This document shows, in pieces, positions 42,922-52,117 of a DNA stretch of 64,000 bases (position 1 is the first letter of the stretch; each line of letters starts with the position of its first letter). This stretch comes from Variovorax sp. Root411 (lineage in GTDB: Bacteria; Pseudomonadota; Gammaproteobacteria; Burkholderiales; Burkholderiaceae_C). The stretch is from the NCBI RefSeq assembly GCF_001425205.1, contig NZ_LMDW01000019.1, forward strand, positions 144,686 to 208,685. Direction: 5' to 3'. Below the pieces are notes generated by a model. The model saw only the letters and a program-made list of their open reading frames with translations. It did not search any database and had not been told where the DNA came from. Made by a program: the position numbers and the translations under genes.

Positions 42922-44838
42922 TCAGCGGCCGGCGGCGGGCGGTAGCGTCTCTGTCGGCTTCGGCACCAGGATCTCGGCCTTGAAACGGTCCTTCAGCATG
43001 TTGTAGTAGGCAGCGTCTTCTGCCGCAGCCACGGACTGGCCCACCTGCGCCTGTTCCTGCTTCGCGAGTTCGGGCGCCGGCGGCGTGCGCGGAACGACCT
43101 TGGTCACGCGAACCACGGCATAGCCTTGCGCGCCGAGGTCCACGCCCACGAGTGCGGGCAGCTTGGAGGGATCGGCGCGCAGCGCAGCATCGATGACCGG
43201 CAACGGCTGCGACTGCGCTTCGCGGCGCGACACCGTGACCGGGGCGCCGAAAGTCGCGCCGTCCGCCTTGGCAGTCCACGCGGCGAGCTTGGCTTCGCCC
43301 TCGGTCTTGGCCAGCACCGCAGCGCGCTCGGCAATGAGTTGCGCACGGATCTTGTCCTTGACGTCGGCCAGCGGCACCGGATGCGCCGGCGTGTACTTCG
43401 TCACGCGGCCCGATGCGAGTTGGCTCGGGCCGACTTCGATTGCCTCGGTGTTCTGCTTGCGCTCGAGCGAATCGGTTGCGAAAAGCGCGCTCAGGAAATT
43501 GCGGCTGGCCAGTGGGCCGGTGCCGCCCGGTGCGGGCACGCGCGCAACGTTGTTGGCCGTCTGGATCGTGAGCTTCAGCTTCTCGGCAGCGGGCTTGAGG
43601 CTGTCGGGCGACTGGTAGACGGCGTCGGTGAATGCTTCGGCGGCCTTCGCGAACTCCTGCGTGGCCTGCTGCGAGCGCATGTCGTTCTCGATGGTCGCGC
43701 GCACCTGCTCGAAAGGCGGCACCACGGCCGGCTTGATGTCGGTCAGGCGAATGATGTGATAGCCGAATTCGGTTTCGACGACGCCGCTGGTCTCGCCCTT
43801 CTTGAGCGCAAACATCGCGTCTTCGAAAGGCTTGACCATGGCGCCCTTCGTCACGAAGTCGAGGTCGCCGCCCTTCTCCGCCGAACCCGGGTCCTGCGAA
43901 TTCTTGCGTGCAACTTCGGCGAAGCTGGCAGGCGACTTCTTCACTTCGGCCAGCAACTGCTCGGCCTTGGCCTTGGCCTTTTCGCGATCGGCCGCGGGCA
44001 TGCTGGACGGCGCGGTGATCAGGATGTGGCTCGCACGGCGCTCTTCCTTGGTGCCGAAGCGCGAGGCATTCTGTTCGTAGTAGGTCTTGAGGTCGGCCTC
44101 GTTCACGACGACGTTCTTCTTGGCCGCATCGAGGTCGAGCACGAGGTATTCGATGCTGGCCTGCTCGGGCGCCTGGAACTGCGCCGTGTGGCCCTTGTAG
44201 TAGGCCTCGATGTCGGCATCGCTCACCGTCACCTTCGAAGCGAAGCTGTCGGGGCCGAAGCGCGCCACCTGGATTTCGCGGCTGTCGTAGAAGGCATTGA
44301 TGGTCGTGGCGGCCAAAGCCGGCGGCGTGAAGGCCGTGCCCGAGACGCCCAGCAGCACCTGCTGCGTTGCCATGTCGGAGCGCACCGAAGCCTCGTACTG
44401 CTCCGGCGTGCGGCCGGTCACGCGCTGGAAGGCCTCGCGGTCGAACTTGCCGTCGGGTGTGCGGAATGCGGCCAGGCCAGGGTCCTGCGCGAAGATGCGC
44501 GACAGGCGCTCTTCGGACACCGTCATGTTGACCTTGGCCGCCGCGGCTGCCAGCACGCGGTCGCGCACCATGCGCTCCAGCGTGGCGTAGCGCAATGCAT
44601 CCGATTCGAGCAAGGTCGGATCGACGTTGGGCGACTGCTGGCGAATGCGGTCCGTCTCGACGCGGTGCTGCTGATCCCATTCGGGCTTCGTGATGTCGTG
44701 CCCTTCGATGCGGGCGACCTTCTCGTCGCGGCCGAATCCCTGATAGCGCTCGACACCGAAGAACACGAACGAGGGAATGATCAGCAAGAACAAGAAAATC
44801 ATGACGACCTTGTTGTACTTGCGGAAGGTATCAAACAT
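42922..44838 (-). CDS. ppiD: Peptidyl-prolyl isomerase/chaperone PpiD
   Basis: A 638-residue periplasmic folding factor held in the inner membrane by one N-terminal helix (about 11-29, VVMIFLFLLIIPSFVFFGV). SurA-like N-terminal chaperone arms follow, then a parvulin domain near residues 265-365 (RRASHILI ... KKGETSGVVETEFGYHIIRL). Located after hupB, the conserved hupB-ppiD order, with tRNA-Val and a terminator inserted. Confidence 0.93.
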   Translation of the reverse strand: MFDTFRKYNKVVMIFLFLLIIPSFVFFGVERYQGFGRDEKVARIEGHDITKPEWDQQHRVETDRIRQQSPNVDPTLLESDALRYATLERMVRDRVLAAAAAKVNMTVSEERLSRIFAQDPGLAAFRTPDGKFDREAFQRVTGRTPEQYEASVRSDMATQQVLLGVSGTAFTPPALAATTINAFYDSREIQVARFGPDSFASKVTVSDADIEAYYKGHTAQFQAPEQASIEYLVLDLDAAKKNVVVNEADLKTYYEQNASRFGTKEERRASHILITAPSSMPAADREKAKAKAEQLLAEVKKSPASFAEVARKNSQDPGSAEKGGDLDFVTKGAMVKPFEDAMFALKKGETSGVVETEFGYHIIRLTDIKPAVVPPFEQVRATIENDMRSQQATQEFAKAAEAFTDAVYQSPDSLKPAAEKLKLTIQTANNVARVPAPGGTGPLASRNFLSALFATDSLERKQNTEAIEVGPSQLASGRVTKYTPAHPVPLADVKDKIRAQLIAERAAVLAKTEGEAKLAAWTAKADGATFGAPVTVSRREAQSQPLPVIDAALRADPSKLPALVGVDLGAQGYAVVRVTKVVPRTPPAPELAKQEQAQVGQSVAAAEDAAYYNMLKDRFKAEILVPKPTETLPPAAGR

Positions 44839-44873
44839 GCTTGAACACTCTTTTTCGACGGCTGTCGGACGGC

Positions 44874-44904
44874 AATAAAAAAGGCGAACTTGCGGTTCGC
44901 CTTT
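44874..44904 (-). terminator. Intrinsic terminator after tRNA-Val
   Basis: On the minus strand AAAGGCGAAC-CGCAA-GTTCGCCTTT is followed by TTTATTG. It lies 12 bases beyond the CCA end of tRNA-Val and so closes the hupB-tRNA unit before ppiD. Confidence 0.9.
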
Positions 44905-44916
44905 GCATCGGGTGGG

Positions 44917-44992
44917 TGGTGGGTGCTGAGGGGCTCGAACCCCCGACCTACGCCTTGTAAGGGCGCCGCTCTACCAACTGAGCTAAGCACCC
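44917..44992 (-). tRNA. tRNA-Val (TAC)
   Basis: A 76-base cloverleaf on the minus strand, CCA encoded. Acceptor GGGTGCT/AGCACCC, discriminator A73, anticodon loop CTTACAA giving TAC. It begins 29 bases after the hupB stop with no terminator between, so the two are probably cotranscribed. Confidence 0.97.
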
Positions 44993-45021
44993 CACCGGGA
45001 ATACTTTCCGAGTTTAACGTC

Positions 45022-45294
45022 TTAGTTGAGCGCGTCTTTCAGCGCCTTGCCCGGACGGAACTTCGGGATCTTGGCTGCCTTGATTTTAATCGCGTCGCCG
45101 GTGCGGGGATTTCGGCCGGTGCGGGCCGCGCGCTTGCCTACTGCAAAAGTGCCGAAACCGACGAGCGAAACGGAGCCGCCTTTCTTGAGCGTGGTGCGAA
45201 TGGCGCCAATAGTGGATTCGAGTGCACGCGTCGCTGCGGCTTTGGAAATATCGGCGTTCTTCGCGATGTGCTCAATCAGTTCGGTCTTGTTCAC
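45022..45294 (-). CDS. hupB: Nucleoid protein HU
   Basis: A 90-residue HU-family DNA-bending protein: MNKTELIEHIAKNADISKAAA and the beta-arm segment GRNPRTGDAIKIKAAKIPKF are standard. It has a consensus promoter about 110 bases upstream and is followed by tRNA-Val. Confidence 0.97.
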   Translation of the reverse strand: MNKTELIEHIAKNADISKAAATRALESTIGAIRTTLKKGGSVSLVGFGTFAVGKRAARTGRNPRTGDAIKIKAAKIPKFRPGKALKDALN

Positions 45295-45408
45295 AAGGGC
45301 CCCTTGTAGGAAAAAGTTGGTCGGCTTCCGTCAGCTGCGACCTGGCCGCAACGGAGCGACCCAAGAGCCTGGCAAGACTGACGCCTCGGCAGCGCGCTGC
45401 CAGCGAGG

Positions 45409-45437
45409 ATTACAACCACTGGTCTGCAGGGTGTCAA
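45409..45437 (-). promoter_or_regulatory. Consensus promoter of hupB
   Basis: On the minus strand a perfect TTGACA (45437-45432) and TGTAAT (45414-45409) are exactly 17 bases apart. The start would be near 45402, giving a leader of about 108 bases. The strongest promoter seen in the window. Confidence 0.85.
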
Positions 45438-45512
45438 TAAGACACGAAGCCATGCTGATCAGCGGAGCGCGCGATTCTAGGGGCGTTTCGTGAAGCCCTT
45501 TTCCAGGGCGGC

Positions 45513-46598
45513 TCAAAGGGCGGCGGCGATCGCCTTGCCCACGTCGCTGGTGCTGGCCGTTCCGCCGATGTCGGGGGTGCGCGGCGCTCCGCTTTGGGGC
45601 GCGAGCACCTTCTCGATGGTCGAAAGAATGGCGTCGTGCGCCTGCTTGTGGCCCAGGAATTCCAGCATCATCGCGCCGCACCAGATCTGCCCGATCGGGT
45701 TCGCGATGCCTTTGCCGGCGATGTCTGGCGCCGAGCCGTGCACCGGTTCGAACAGCGACGGCGCGGTGCGATCGGGATTCAGGTTGGCGCTCGGCGCGAT
45801 GCCGATGGTGCCGGTGCAGGCCGGCCCCAGGTCCGACAGGATGTCGCCGAACAGGTTGCTCGCCACCACCACGTCAAAGAAGTCGGGCCGCTGCACGAAG
45901 TGCGCGGTGAGGATGTCGATGTGGAACTTGTCGAGCTTGATGCCCGGGTAGTTCTTGCCCATCTCGGCCACGCGCTCGTCCCAGTACGGCATGGTGATCG
46001 AGATGCCGTTCGACTTGGTGGCGCTGGTCAGGTGCTTCTTAGGCCGCGACTGCGCGAGCTCGAACGCGAACTTCAGCACCCGGTCGACGCCGATGCGCGA
46101 CATCACGGTTTCCTGCACCACGATCTCGCGCGGCGTGCCCTGGTACATGCGCCCGCCGATGCTGGAGTACTCGCCCTCGGTGTTCTCGCGCACGATGTAC
46201 ATGTCGATCTCGCCGGGCTCGCGCGGCGTGCCGTCGCGCCGCACCACGGGCGCGATGATGCCGGGCATGAGGCGCGCGGGACGCAGGTTGATGTACTGGT
46301 CGAACTCGCGGCGGAACATCAGCAGCGAGCCCCACAGCGAGACGTGGTCGGCGATCTTCTCGGGCCAGCCGACCGCGCCGAAGAAGATGGCGTCGTGCCC
46401 GCCGATCTGGTCCTTCCAGTTGTCGGGCAGCATCTGGCCATGCTTCTCGTAGTAGTCCCAGCTCGAGAAATCGAAGTGGTCGAACTTCAGGTCGATGCCG
46501 AATTTGCGCGCAGCAGCATCGAGCACGCGCAGGCCCTCGGGCATGGTTTCCTTGCCAATGCCGTCACCGGCGATGACTGCGATTCTGTGGGTGCTCAT
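45513..46598 (-). CDS. ttuC: Tartrate dehydrogenase/decarboxylase (IPMDH-like)
   Basis: A 361-residue beta-decarboxylating NAD dehydrogenase near tartrate and malate dehydrogenases of the TtuC/DmlA group: IAVIAGDGIGKETMPEGL, RPARLMPG, the active-site YIVRENTEGEYSS and NLFGDILSDLG. The group oxidises tartrate, meso-tartrate or D-malate; the exact substrate needs assay. The ATG at 46598 overlaps the stop of the upstream hydrolase as ATGA. Confidence 0.88.
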   Translation of the reverse strand: MSTHRIAVIAGDGIGKETMPEGLRVLDAAARKFGIDLKFDHFDFSSWDYYEKHGQMLPDNWKDQIGGHDAIFFGAVGWPEKIADHVSLWGSLLMFRREFDQYINLRPARLMPGIIAPVVRRDGTPREPGEIDMYIVRENTEGEYSSIGGRMYQGTPREIVVQETVMSRIGVDRVLKFAFELAQSRPKKHLTSATKSNGISITMPYWDERVAEMGKNYPGIKLDKFHIDILTAHFVQRPDFFDVVVASNLFGDILSDLGPACTGTIGIAPSANLNPDRTAPSLFEPVHGSAPDIAGKGIANPIGQIWCGAMMLEFLGHKQAHDAILSTIEKVLAPQSGAPRTPDIGGTASTSDVGKAIAAAL

Positions 46599-47515
46599 GG
46601 TGTGGCTCCTGCTCGTTCGGGATGGGTGAAAGGTGAAAAGAATGCCTGCGCTTCGGCGAGCAACTCGCCCGGCGCTTCCTCGGGAACGTAGTGGCCGCAC
46701 GGCAACGCGCGGCCCGACACTTCGGCGGCGCGTTCGCGCCACAGCGCGAGCACGTCGAAGGCCTTGCCGACCGCGCCGTGCTCGCCCCACAGCACGCGCA
46801 GCGGCTGTGCCAGGCGCTGGCCGGCGGCGATGTCGACGCGGTCGTGCACGAGATCGATGGTGGCGGAGGCGCGATAGTCCTCGCAGATGGATTCGGCGGT
46901 TCCCGCGATGCCGGCGCAGCGTTCGTACTCGGCCAGCACCTCGGGCGCGAAGGGCGCGAGGCCGGCATGCCGCCCGCCCATCACGCTGCGCACGTAGCGC
47001 ACCGGATCGGACGCGATCAGCGCCTCGGGCAATGGCGGCGGCTGGATCAGGAAAAACCAGTGCCAGTAGGCCTTGGCGAAGGCACCGGAAGTGTGCTCGT
47101 ACATCGCGAGCGTGGGTGCGATGTCGAGCAGCAGCATCCGCTCGACTGCGGCGGGATGGTCCGCCGCGAGCCGGTGCGCCACGCGCGCGCCGCGGTCGTG
47201 CGCCAGAACGCCGAAACGTTCGAAGCCGTGGTGCCGCATGGCGGCGAGCGCGTCCAGCGCCATCTCGCGCTTGCTGTAGACCGCGTGTTCGGCGTCGGCC
47301 GCCGGCCGGCCCGAATCGCCATACCCGCGCAGGTCGACAGCGACCACGGTGAACCGCTCGGCCAGCGCCGGAGCCACGCGATGCCAGATCGCATGCGTCT
47401 GCGGATGGCCGTGCAGCAGCAGCAAGGGAGCACCGCGCCCGCCGATGCGGCCGTGGATGCCCACGCCATCGCGCTCGATGTCGAAAGTAGGAAAGGAGAG
47501 GAAGGAAGCCGTCAC
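46595..47515 (-). CDS. Haloacetate-dehalogenase-like alpha/beta hydrolase
   Basis: A 306-residue hydrolase from GTG 47515 (VTASFLSFPTF). It matches fluoroacetate dehalogenases position by position: nucleophile D107 and R108/R111 in HDRGARVAH, D131 in LLLDIAP, halide-pocket H152-W153 in YWHWFFLIQP, Y214 in CEDYRA and the catalytic His in GHYVPEE. The spacing D107 to H152 (45) equals that in the studied enzyme (110 to 155). No signal peptide. Coupled to ttuC by ATGA overlap and divergent from a LysR gene. ATG at 47548 is an alternative start. Confidence 0.85.
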   Translation of the reverse strand: MTASFLSFPTFDIERDGVGIHGRIGGRGAPLLLLHGHPQTHAIWHRVAPALAERFTVVAVDLRGYGDSGRPAADAEHAVYSKREMALDALAAMRHHGFERFGVLAHDRGARVAHRLAADHPAAVERMLLLDIAPTLAMYEHTSGAFAKAYWHWFFLIQPPPLPEALIASDPVRYVRSVMGGRHAGLAPFAPEVLAEYERCAGIAGTAESICEDYRASATIDLVHDRVDIAAGQRLAQPLRVLWGEHGAVGKAFDVLALWRERAAEVSGRALPCGHYVPEEAPGELLAEAQAFFSPFTHPERAGATP

Positions 47516-47586
47516 GCGAACGATTGTGCGTTGCGCCCCGACGATCATCAAGCAACAATCAGCCAATTCATACTTTCCGATATGGC

Positions 47587-48546
47587 ATGAATCCTCTCTC
47601 GATGGACCGCGGCGACCTGGCACTGGTGCTGGCCATTCGCGACCAGGGCAGCCTGGCGGGCGCGGCGGCCACGCTCGATGTCGTGCCCTCGGTCATCACC
47701 AAGCGGCTGGGTGCGCTGGAGGCGCGCCTGGGCCAGCGTCTTTTCGAGCGCACCACCCGGCGGCTCAGCGTCACGGCCGAAGGCGAGGCGGTCTGCCTGC
47801 ATGCGAGAGCGCTGCTCGACGGCTTCGCCGCGCTCGAAAGCGAACTCGGAGAACGCCAGAACGAACTGACCGGCACCGTCCGCCTGGCCGCGACCTTCGG
47901 CTTCGGCCGCCGCTGGCTGGGGCCGGCGTTGGCCGCCTTCCAGGCGCGGCATCCTGCACTGCAGATCGAACTGTTGCTGACCGAGCAACTGCCCGACCTC
48001 GGCGCCGAGGCCTACGACGGCGCAGTCTGGCTCTGGGCGGTGCAGCAGCGCCGCGCGGCCGACTGGGTCTCGCGGCGCATCGCGCGCAACCAGCGCGTGC
48101 TGGCCGCCTCGCCCGCCTACCTGAAGCGCCGCGGCACGCCGGGCACCGTCGAGGCGCTGGCTTCGCACGATTGCCTGGTCGCGCGCGAGAACGGCGATGC
48201 CAGCCAGCGCCAGTACGCACTCTGGACCCTGCGCCATTTGCGCGACGGCTGCACGGCGCGCGTGCGTGTGCAGGGGCCGCTGGCCAGCAACTCGGGCGAG
48301 ATGGTGCGCGACTGGTGCGTGGCCGGGCATGGCGTCATGCTGCGCAGCCTGTGGGACATCGCGCCCCAACTCGCGAGCGGCGAACTGGTGCGCGTGCTGC
48401 CGCAATACGCGATGGCGGAAGCAGACATCCACTGGATCGCGCCCTGGCGGCCGAAGACGCCGCGGCGGGTGCGCCTGCTGGTCGATCACCTGGTGGAACA
48501 GTTCCGCGGCGAGCCCTGGAAGCCGGGCAAGGCCGGTACGCGCTGA
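47587..48546 (+). CDS. LysR-type transcriptional regulator
   Basis: A 319-residue regulator with an N-terminal winged helix (LVLAIRDQGSLAGAAATLDV ... LGQRLFERTTRRLSVTAEG) and a periplasmic-binding-protein-like effector domain. It is divergent from the hydrolase-ttuC pair with only 71 bases between starts, so it likely controls that pair. ATG at 47602 (MDRGDLAL) is an alternative start. Confidence 0.93.
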   Translation: MNPLSMDRGDLALVLAIRDQGSLAGAAATLDVVPSVITKRLGALEARLGQRLFERTTRRLSVTAEGEAVCLHARALLDGFAALESELGERQNELTGTVRLAATFGFGRRWLGPALAAFQARHPALQIELLLTEQLPDLGAEAYDGAVWLWAVQQRRAADWVSRRIARNQRVLAASPAYLKRRGTPGTVEALASHDCLVARENGDASQRQYALWTLRHLRDGCTARVRVQGPLASNSGEMVRDWCVAGHGVMLRSLWDIAPQLASGELVRVLPQYAMAEADIHWIAPWRPKTPRRVRLLVDHLVEQFRGEPWKPGKAGTR

Positions 48547-48564
48547 AGAGAAAAGCGCCGGCGC

Positions 48565-49452
48565 TCAGCGGCCGTTGCGCACCACGAGGCTCACGCCCAC
48601 CGCGGTGAGCGCAATGCCCAGCACCGTCACCAGCGTTATCGGCTCGGAGAACATCAGCCACGCCATCACGGCCGTGCAGGGCGGCACCAGGTACAGCAGG
48701 CTCGTGACGGCCGTGGCCGTGCCGCGCTGGATCAGCATGTAGAGCAGCGAACTGCCGCCCAGCGACAGCGCCAGTACGGACCACGCCATCGCGCCGCCGG
48801 AGTGCAGGTTCCACTGGATGCTCTCGGACTCCAGCGCCGCGAAGGGCAATGTGACGAGCAGCGCAGCCGCCATCTGCACCGCGCTTGCACTGCGCACGTC
48901 GCAGGGCGCGACAAAGCGCTTCTGGTACAGCGTGCCCGCCGTGATCGATACCAGCGCCATCAGCGTGAGCCCCATCGTCAGCACGCTCACCTCGCCGCCC
49001 TGCCCGAGCTTGCGCAGCACCACGAGCACCAGGCCCGCGAAACCGAGCCCCAGCCCGGCCCACTGCCGCTGCGAGATGCGGCCGCCGTGGAAAGACAGCC
49101 ATACCGCCGTCAGCACCGGCTGGATGCCGACCAGCAGTGCCACCAGCCCCGCACCCATGCCTTCCCGCACCGCGGCCCACACACCGCCCAGGTAACCGGC
49201 CTGCATCAGGATGCCCGTGGCCGCCAGGTGCCCCCACTGCGCGCGCTGCTTCGGCCACGCGACCCGCGCGAGCGCGACCCACACGCCGAAGCAGGCCAGC
49301 GACAACGCATAGCGCACGGCCAGGAACTTGAGGGGTGGCGCATACGGCATGCCGTAGCGCGCGACGATGAAGCCGGTGCTCCAGATCAGCACGAAGACCG
49401 CAGGCATCGCCCGCAGCCAGCCCGCGCTGCGGGCCGTGGCCGCCGCGGTCAT
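48565..49452 (-). CDS. EamA-type (DMT) membrane transporter
   Basis: A 295-residue protein of ten helices made of two EamA halves (first begins PAVFVLIWSTGFIVARYG, second around ALVSITAGTLYQ). Family members export amino acids or metabolites. The ATG at 49452 overlaps the pgsA stop as ATGA, and the longer frame to 49542 only reads through pgsA. Confidence 0.9.
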   Translation of the reverse strand: MTAAATARSAGWLRAMPAVFVLIWSTGFIVARYGMPYAPPLKFLAVRYALSLACFGVWVALARVAWPKQRAQWGHLAATGILMQAGYLGGVWAAVREGMGAGLVALLVGIQPVLTAVWLSFHGGRISQRQWAGLGLGFAGLVLVVLRKLGQGGEVSVLTMGLTLMALVSITAGTLYQKRFVAPCDVRSASAVQMAAALLVTLPFAALESESIQWNLHSGGAMAWSVLALSLGGSSLLYMLIQRGTATAVTSLLYLVPPCTAVMAWLMFSEPITLVTVLGIALTAVGVSLVVRNGR

Positions 49453-50015
49453 TTGGTGCGGGCCCGGATTTCCGGAATGGCCTTCTGCAGGTAGTACACC
49501 ATCGACCAGATCGTGAGCACGGCCGAGATCCAGATCAGCCACTGGCCCCAGACGCCGGTGTCGATCACCCGGAACAGGTGCCCGTCAAAAAGCAGGAATG
49601 GAATGGCAATCATCTGCACGGTCGTCTTGACCTTGCCGATCATGTGGACCGCCACGCTCTTGCTCGCACCGATCTGCGCCATCCATTCGCGCAGCGCCGA
49701 GATGGCGATCTCGCGGCCGATGATGATCAGCGCCACGAACACGTCGGCCCGGTTCAGGTGCACCAGCACCAGCAGCGAGGCGCACACCAGGAACTTGTCG
49801 GCCACCGGATCGAGGAAGGCGCCGAAGGCCGAAGTCTGGTTGAGCCGGCGCGCCAGGAAGCCGTCGAGCCAGTCGGTGGCGGCGAAGACGATGAACATCA
49901 CCGTGGCGATCAGGTTGCGCATCGGCTCGCTGATCGGCAGGTAGAACACGCCGACGATCAAAGGGATCGCGACGATGCGCGTCCAGGTCATGATGGTCGG
50001 CAGGGTCCAGAACAT
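49449..50015 (-). CDS. pgsA: CDP-diacylglycerol-glycerol-3-phosphate 3-phosphatidyltransferase
   Basis: A 188-residue inner-membrane enzyme for phosphatidylglycerol synthesis. The CDP-alcohol phosphotransferase motif is DWLDGFLARRLNQTSAFGAFLDPVADK, with its conserved aspartates. Between uvrC and the transporter on the minus strand; uvrC-pgsA is a common pairing. Confidence 0.96.
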   Translation of the reverse strand: MFWTLPTIMTWTRIVAIPLIVGVFYLPISEPMRNLIATVMFIVFAATDWLDGFLARRLNQTSAFGAFLDPVADKFLVCASLLVLVHLNRADVFVALIIIGREIAISALREWMAQIGASKSVAVHMIGKVKTTVQMIAIPFLLFDGHLFRVIDTGVWGQWLIWISAVLTIWSMVYYLQKAIPEIRARTK

Positions 50016-50062
50016 CGCTTGATTGTGTCATGGCGGCATTAACCCCCTGCGGGGTCACGCCC

Positions 50063-52027
50063 TCAATGCAGGGCCTTGTAGATTTCCTCCGCCAGGTCGG
50101 AGGCGATCCCCTCGACCGATGCGATGTCTTCCACGCTCGCCGCGGCCACGCCGCGGATGCCGCCGAAGCGCTGCAGCAGCCGCGCACGCCGCTTCGGTCC
50201 GATGCCCGGAATGTCTTCGAGCTGGCTGCCGCCGACCCGCACCTTGGCGCGCCTGGCTCGCATGCCGGTGATGGCGAAGCGGTGCGCCTCGTCGCGGATC
50301 TGGGCCACCAGCATCAGCGCGGCCGAGTCCTTGCCCAGGTAGACCTTCTCGCGGCCGTCGGCGAACACCAGTTCCTCGAGCCCGACCTTGCGGCCCTCGC
50401 CCTTCTCGACCCCGACGATCAGCGACAGCGGCAGGCCCAGTTCGCTGAACACCTCGCGCGCCATCGACACCTGCCCCTTGCCGCCGTCGACCAGCACCAG
50501 GTCGGGCATGCGCGCGGCCTTGATCTTCACCGGCGCCTCGCTGCCGTCGCTCTCGGCGTCGCCCGGAGGCAGGGCGTCGGTCTCGGCCGCCATCGCCTCG
50601 GCCAGCTTGCCGTAGCGGCGGTGCAGCACCTGGCGCATGGCCGCGTAGTCGTCGCCTGGCGTGATGCCCTCGATGTTGTAGCGGCGGTACTCCTTGTTCT
50701 GCATGGCGTGGTGCTCGAACACCACGCACGATGCCTGCGTCGCCTCGCCCGCGGTGTGCGAGATGTCGAAGCACTCGACGCGGAAGTTGTCGAGGTCGTC
50801 CGACGCCAGCTCCAACGCATCGGCCAACGCGCGCGTGCGTGCCTGCTGCGAGCCCTCTTCGGCAAGCAGCCGGGCCAGCTGCAGTTTGGCGTTGGTCTCG
50901 GCCATTTCGAGCCAGTGCCGGCGCTGCTCGCGCGGCTGGAACACCGCCGTCACGCGCGTGCCGGCCTGCAGCGAGATCGCCTCGATCAGCTCGCGGCCCA
51001 CCTGCTCGCTCAGCACCAGCGTGGCCGGCACCGGCACGTCGATGTAGTGCTGGGCGATGAAGGCCTCGAGCACCTGCACCTCGATCGGATCGGCCGCGGC
51101 GGGCGGACCACCCTCCTCTTCGTCGTCGAGTTCGCCGTGGTGGATCTGCGCCGCGTCTTCCACATGCACGGGAAAGTACGGCCGGTCGCCCAGGTGCCGG
51201 CCGCCGCGCACCATCGCCAGGTTCACGCAGGCCTTGCCGCCCTGCACCTTCACGGCCAGGATGTCCACGTCCTTGTCGGACGCGATCTCGATCGACTGCT
51301 GGTGCAACACGCGCGAGATGGCGGACATCTGGTTGCGCAACTCGGCCGCCTGCTCGAACTCGAGCTTCTCGGCATGCGTCGTCATGCGCTGTTCGAGCTT
51401 GGAGAGCACGAGCTGCGTGTCGCCCATCAGGAAGGCCTCCGCGCTGGCCACGTCCTGCGCGTAGGCATCGGGCGCGACGTAGCCGACGCACGGCCCGCTG
51501 CAGCGCTTGATCTGGTAGAGCAGGCATGGCCGCGTGCGGTTGGCGTACACCGTGTCTTCACAGGTTCGCAGGCGGAACACCTTCTGCAGCAGCTGGATCG
51601 ATTCCTTCACCGCCCAGGCGCTCGGGTACGGCCCGAAGTAGCGGTGCTTCTTGTCGACCGCGCCGCGGTAGTAGGCCAGCCGGGGGAACTGGTGCGACGC
51701 GATCTTGAGATAGGGGTAGCTCTTGTCGTCACGGAACAGGATGTTGTAGCGCGGCTTGAGCGTCTTGATCAGGTTGTTCTCGAGCAGAAGCGCCTCGGCC
51801 TCGGAACGCACCACCGTGGTTTCCATGCGCACGATCTTCGAGATCATGTGGCCGATGCGGGTGCCGCCATGGCTCTTCTGGAAGTAGTTGGCGACCCGCT
51901 TCCTGAGGTTGCGCGCCTTGCCCACGTAGAGCACCGCGCCCGCCGCGTCGAAGTAGCGGTAGACGCCCGGCAGCTGCGGCAGGGCCGCGACTTCGCTGAG
52001 CAATTGATCGGAATGCACGTCTGACAT
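50063..52027 (-). CDS. uvrC: Excinuclease ABC subunit C
   Basis: A 654-residue nucleotide-excision-repair nuclease. The N-terminal GIY-YIG domain (LPGVYRYFDAAGAVLYVGKA) makes the 3' cut; a UVR motif sits mid-protein (EKLEFEQAAELRNQM); the RNase H-like half with DLVLVDGGKGQVSMA makes the 5' cut; tandem helix-hairpin-helix repeats close it (IPGIGPKRRARLLQRFGG). ATG at 52027. Confidence 0.97.
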   Translation of the reverse strand: MSDVHSDQLLSEVAALPQLPGVYRYFDAAGAVLYVGKARNLRKRVANYFQKSHGGTRIGHMISKIVRMETTVVRSEAEALLLENNLIKTLKPRYNILFRDDKSYPYLKIASHQFPRLAYYRGAVDKKHRYFGPYPSAWAVKESIQLLQKVFRLRTCEDTVYANRTRPCLLYQIKRCSGPCVGYVAPDAYAQDVASAEAFLMGDTQLVLSKLEQRMTTHAEKLEFEQAAELRNQMSAISRVLHQQSIEIASDKDVDILAVKVQGGKACVNLAMVRGGRHLGDRPYFPVHVEDAAQIHHGELDDEEEGGPPAAADPIEVQVLEAFIAQHYIDVPVPATLVLSEQVGRELIEAISLQAGTRVTAVFQPREQRRHWLEMAETNAKLQLARLLAEEGSQQARTRALADALELASDDLDNFRVECFDISHTAGEATQASCVVFEHHAMQNKEYRRYNIEGITPGDDYAAMRQVLHRRYGKLAEAMAAETDALPPGDAESDGSEAPVKIKAARMPDLVLVDGGKGQVSMAREVFSELGLPLSLIVGVEKGEGRKVGLEELVFADGREKVYLGKDSAALMLVAQIRDEAHRFAITGMRARRAKVRVGGSQLEDIPGIGPKRRARLLQRFGGIRGVAAASVEDIASVEGIASDLAEEIYKALH

Positions 52028-52117
52028 GGCGGCTATTGTGGCGCGCGGCACGCGGCCGGGCGCCCGCCTGCGCGCAAACCCCGACGCGGCTGGAACGAAA
52101 CCTGCTGAAGATGGCCA

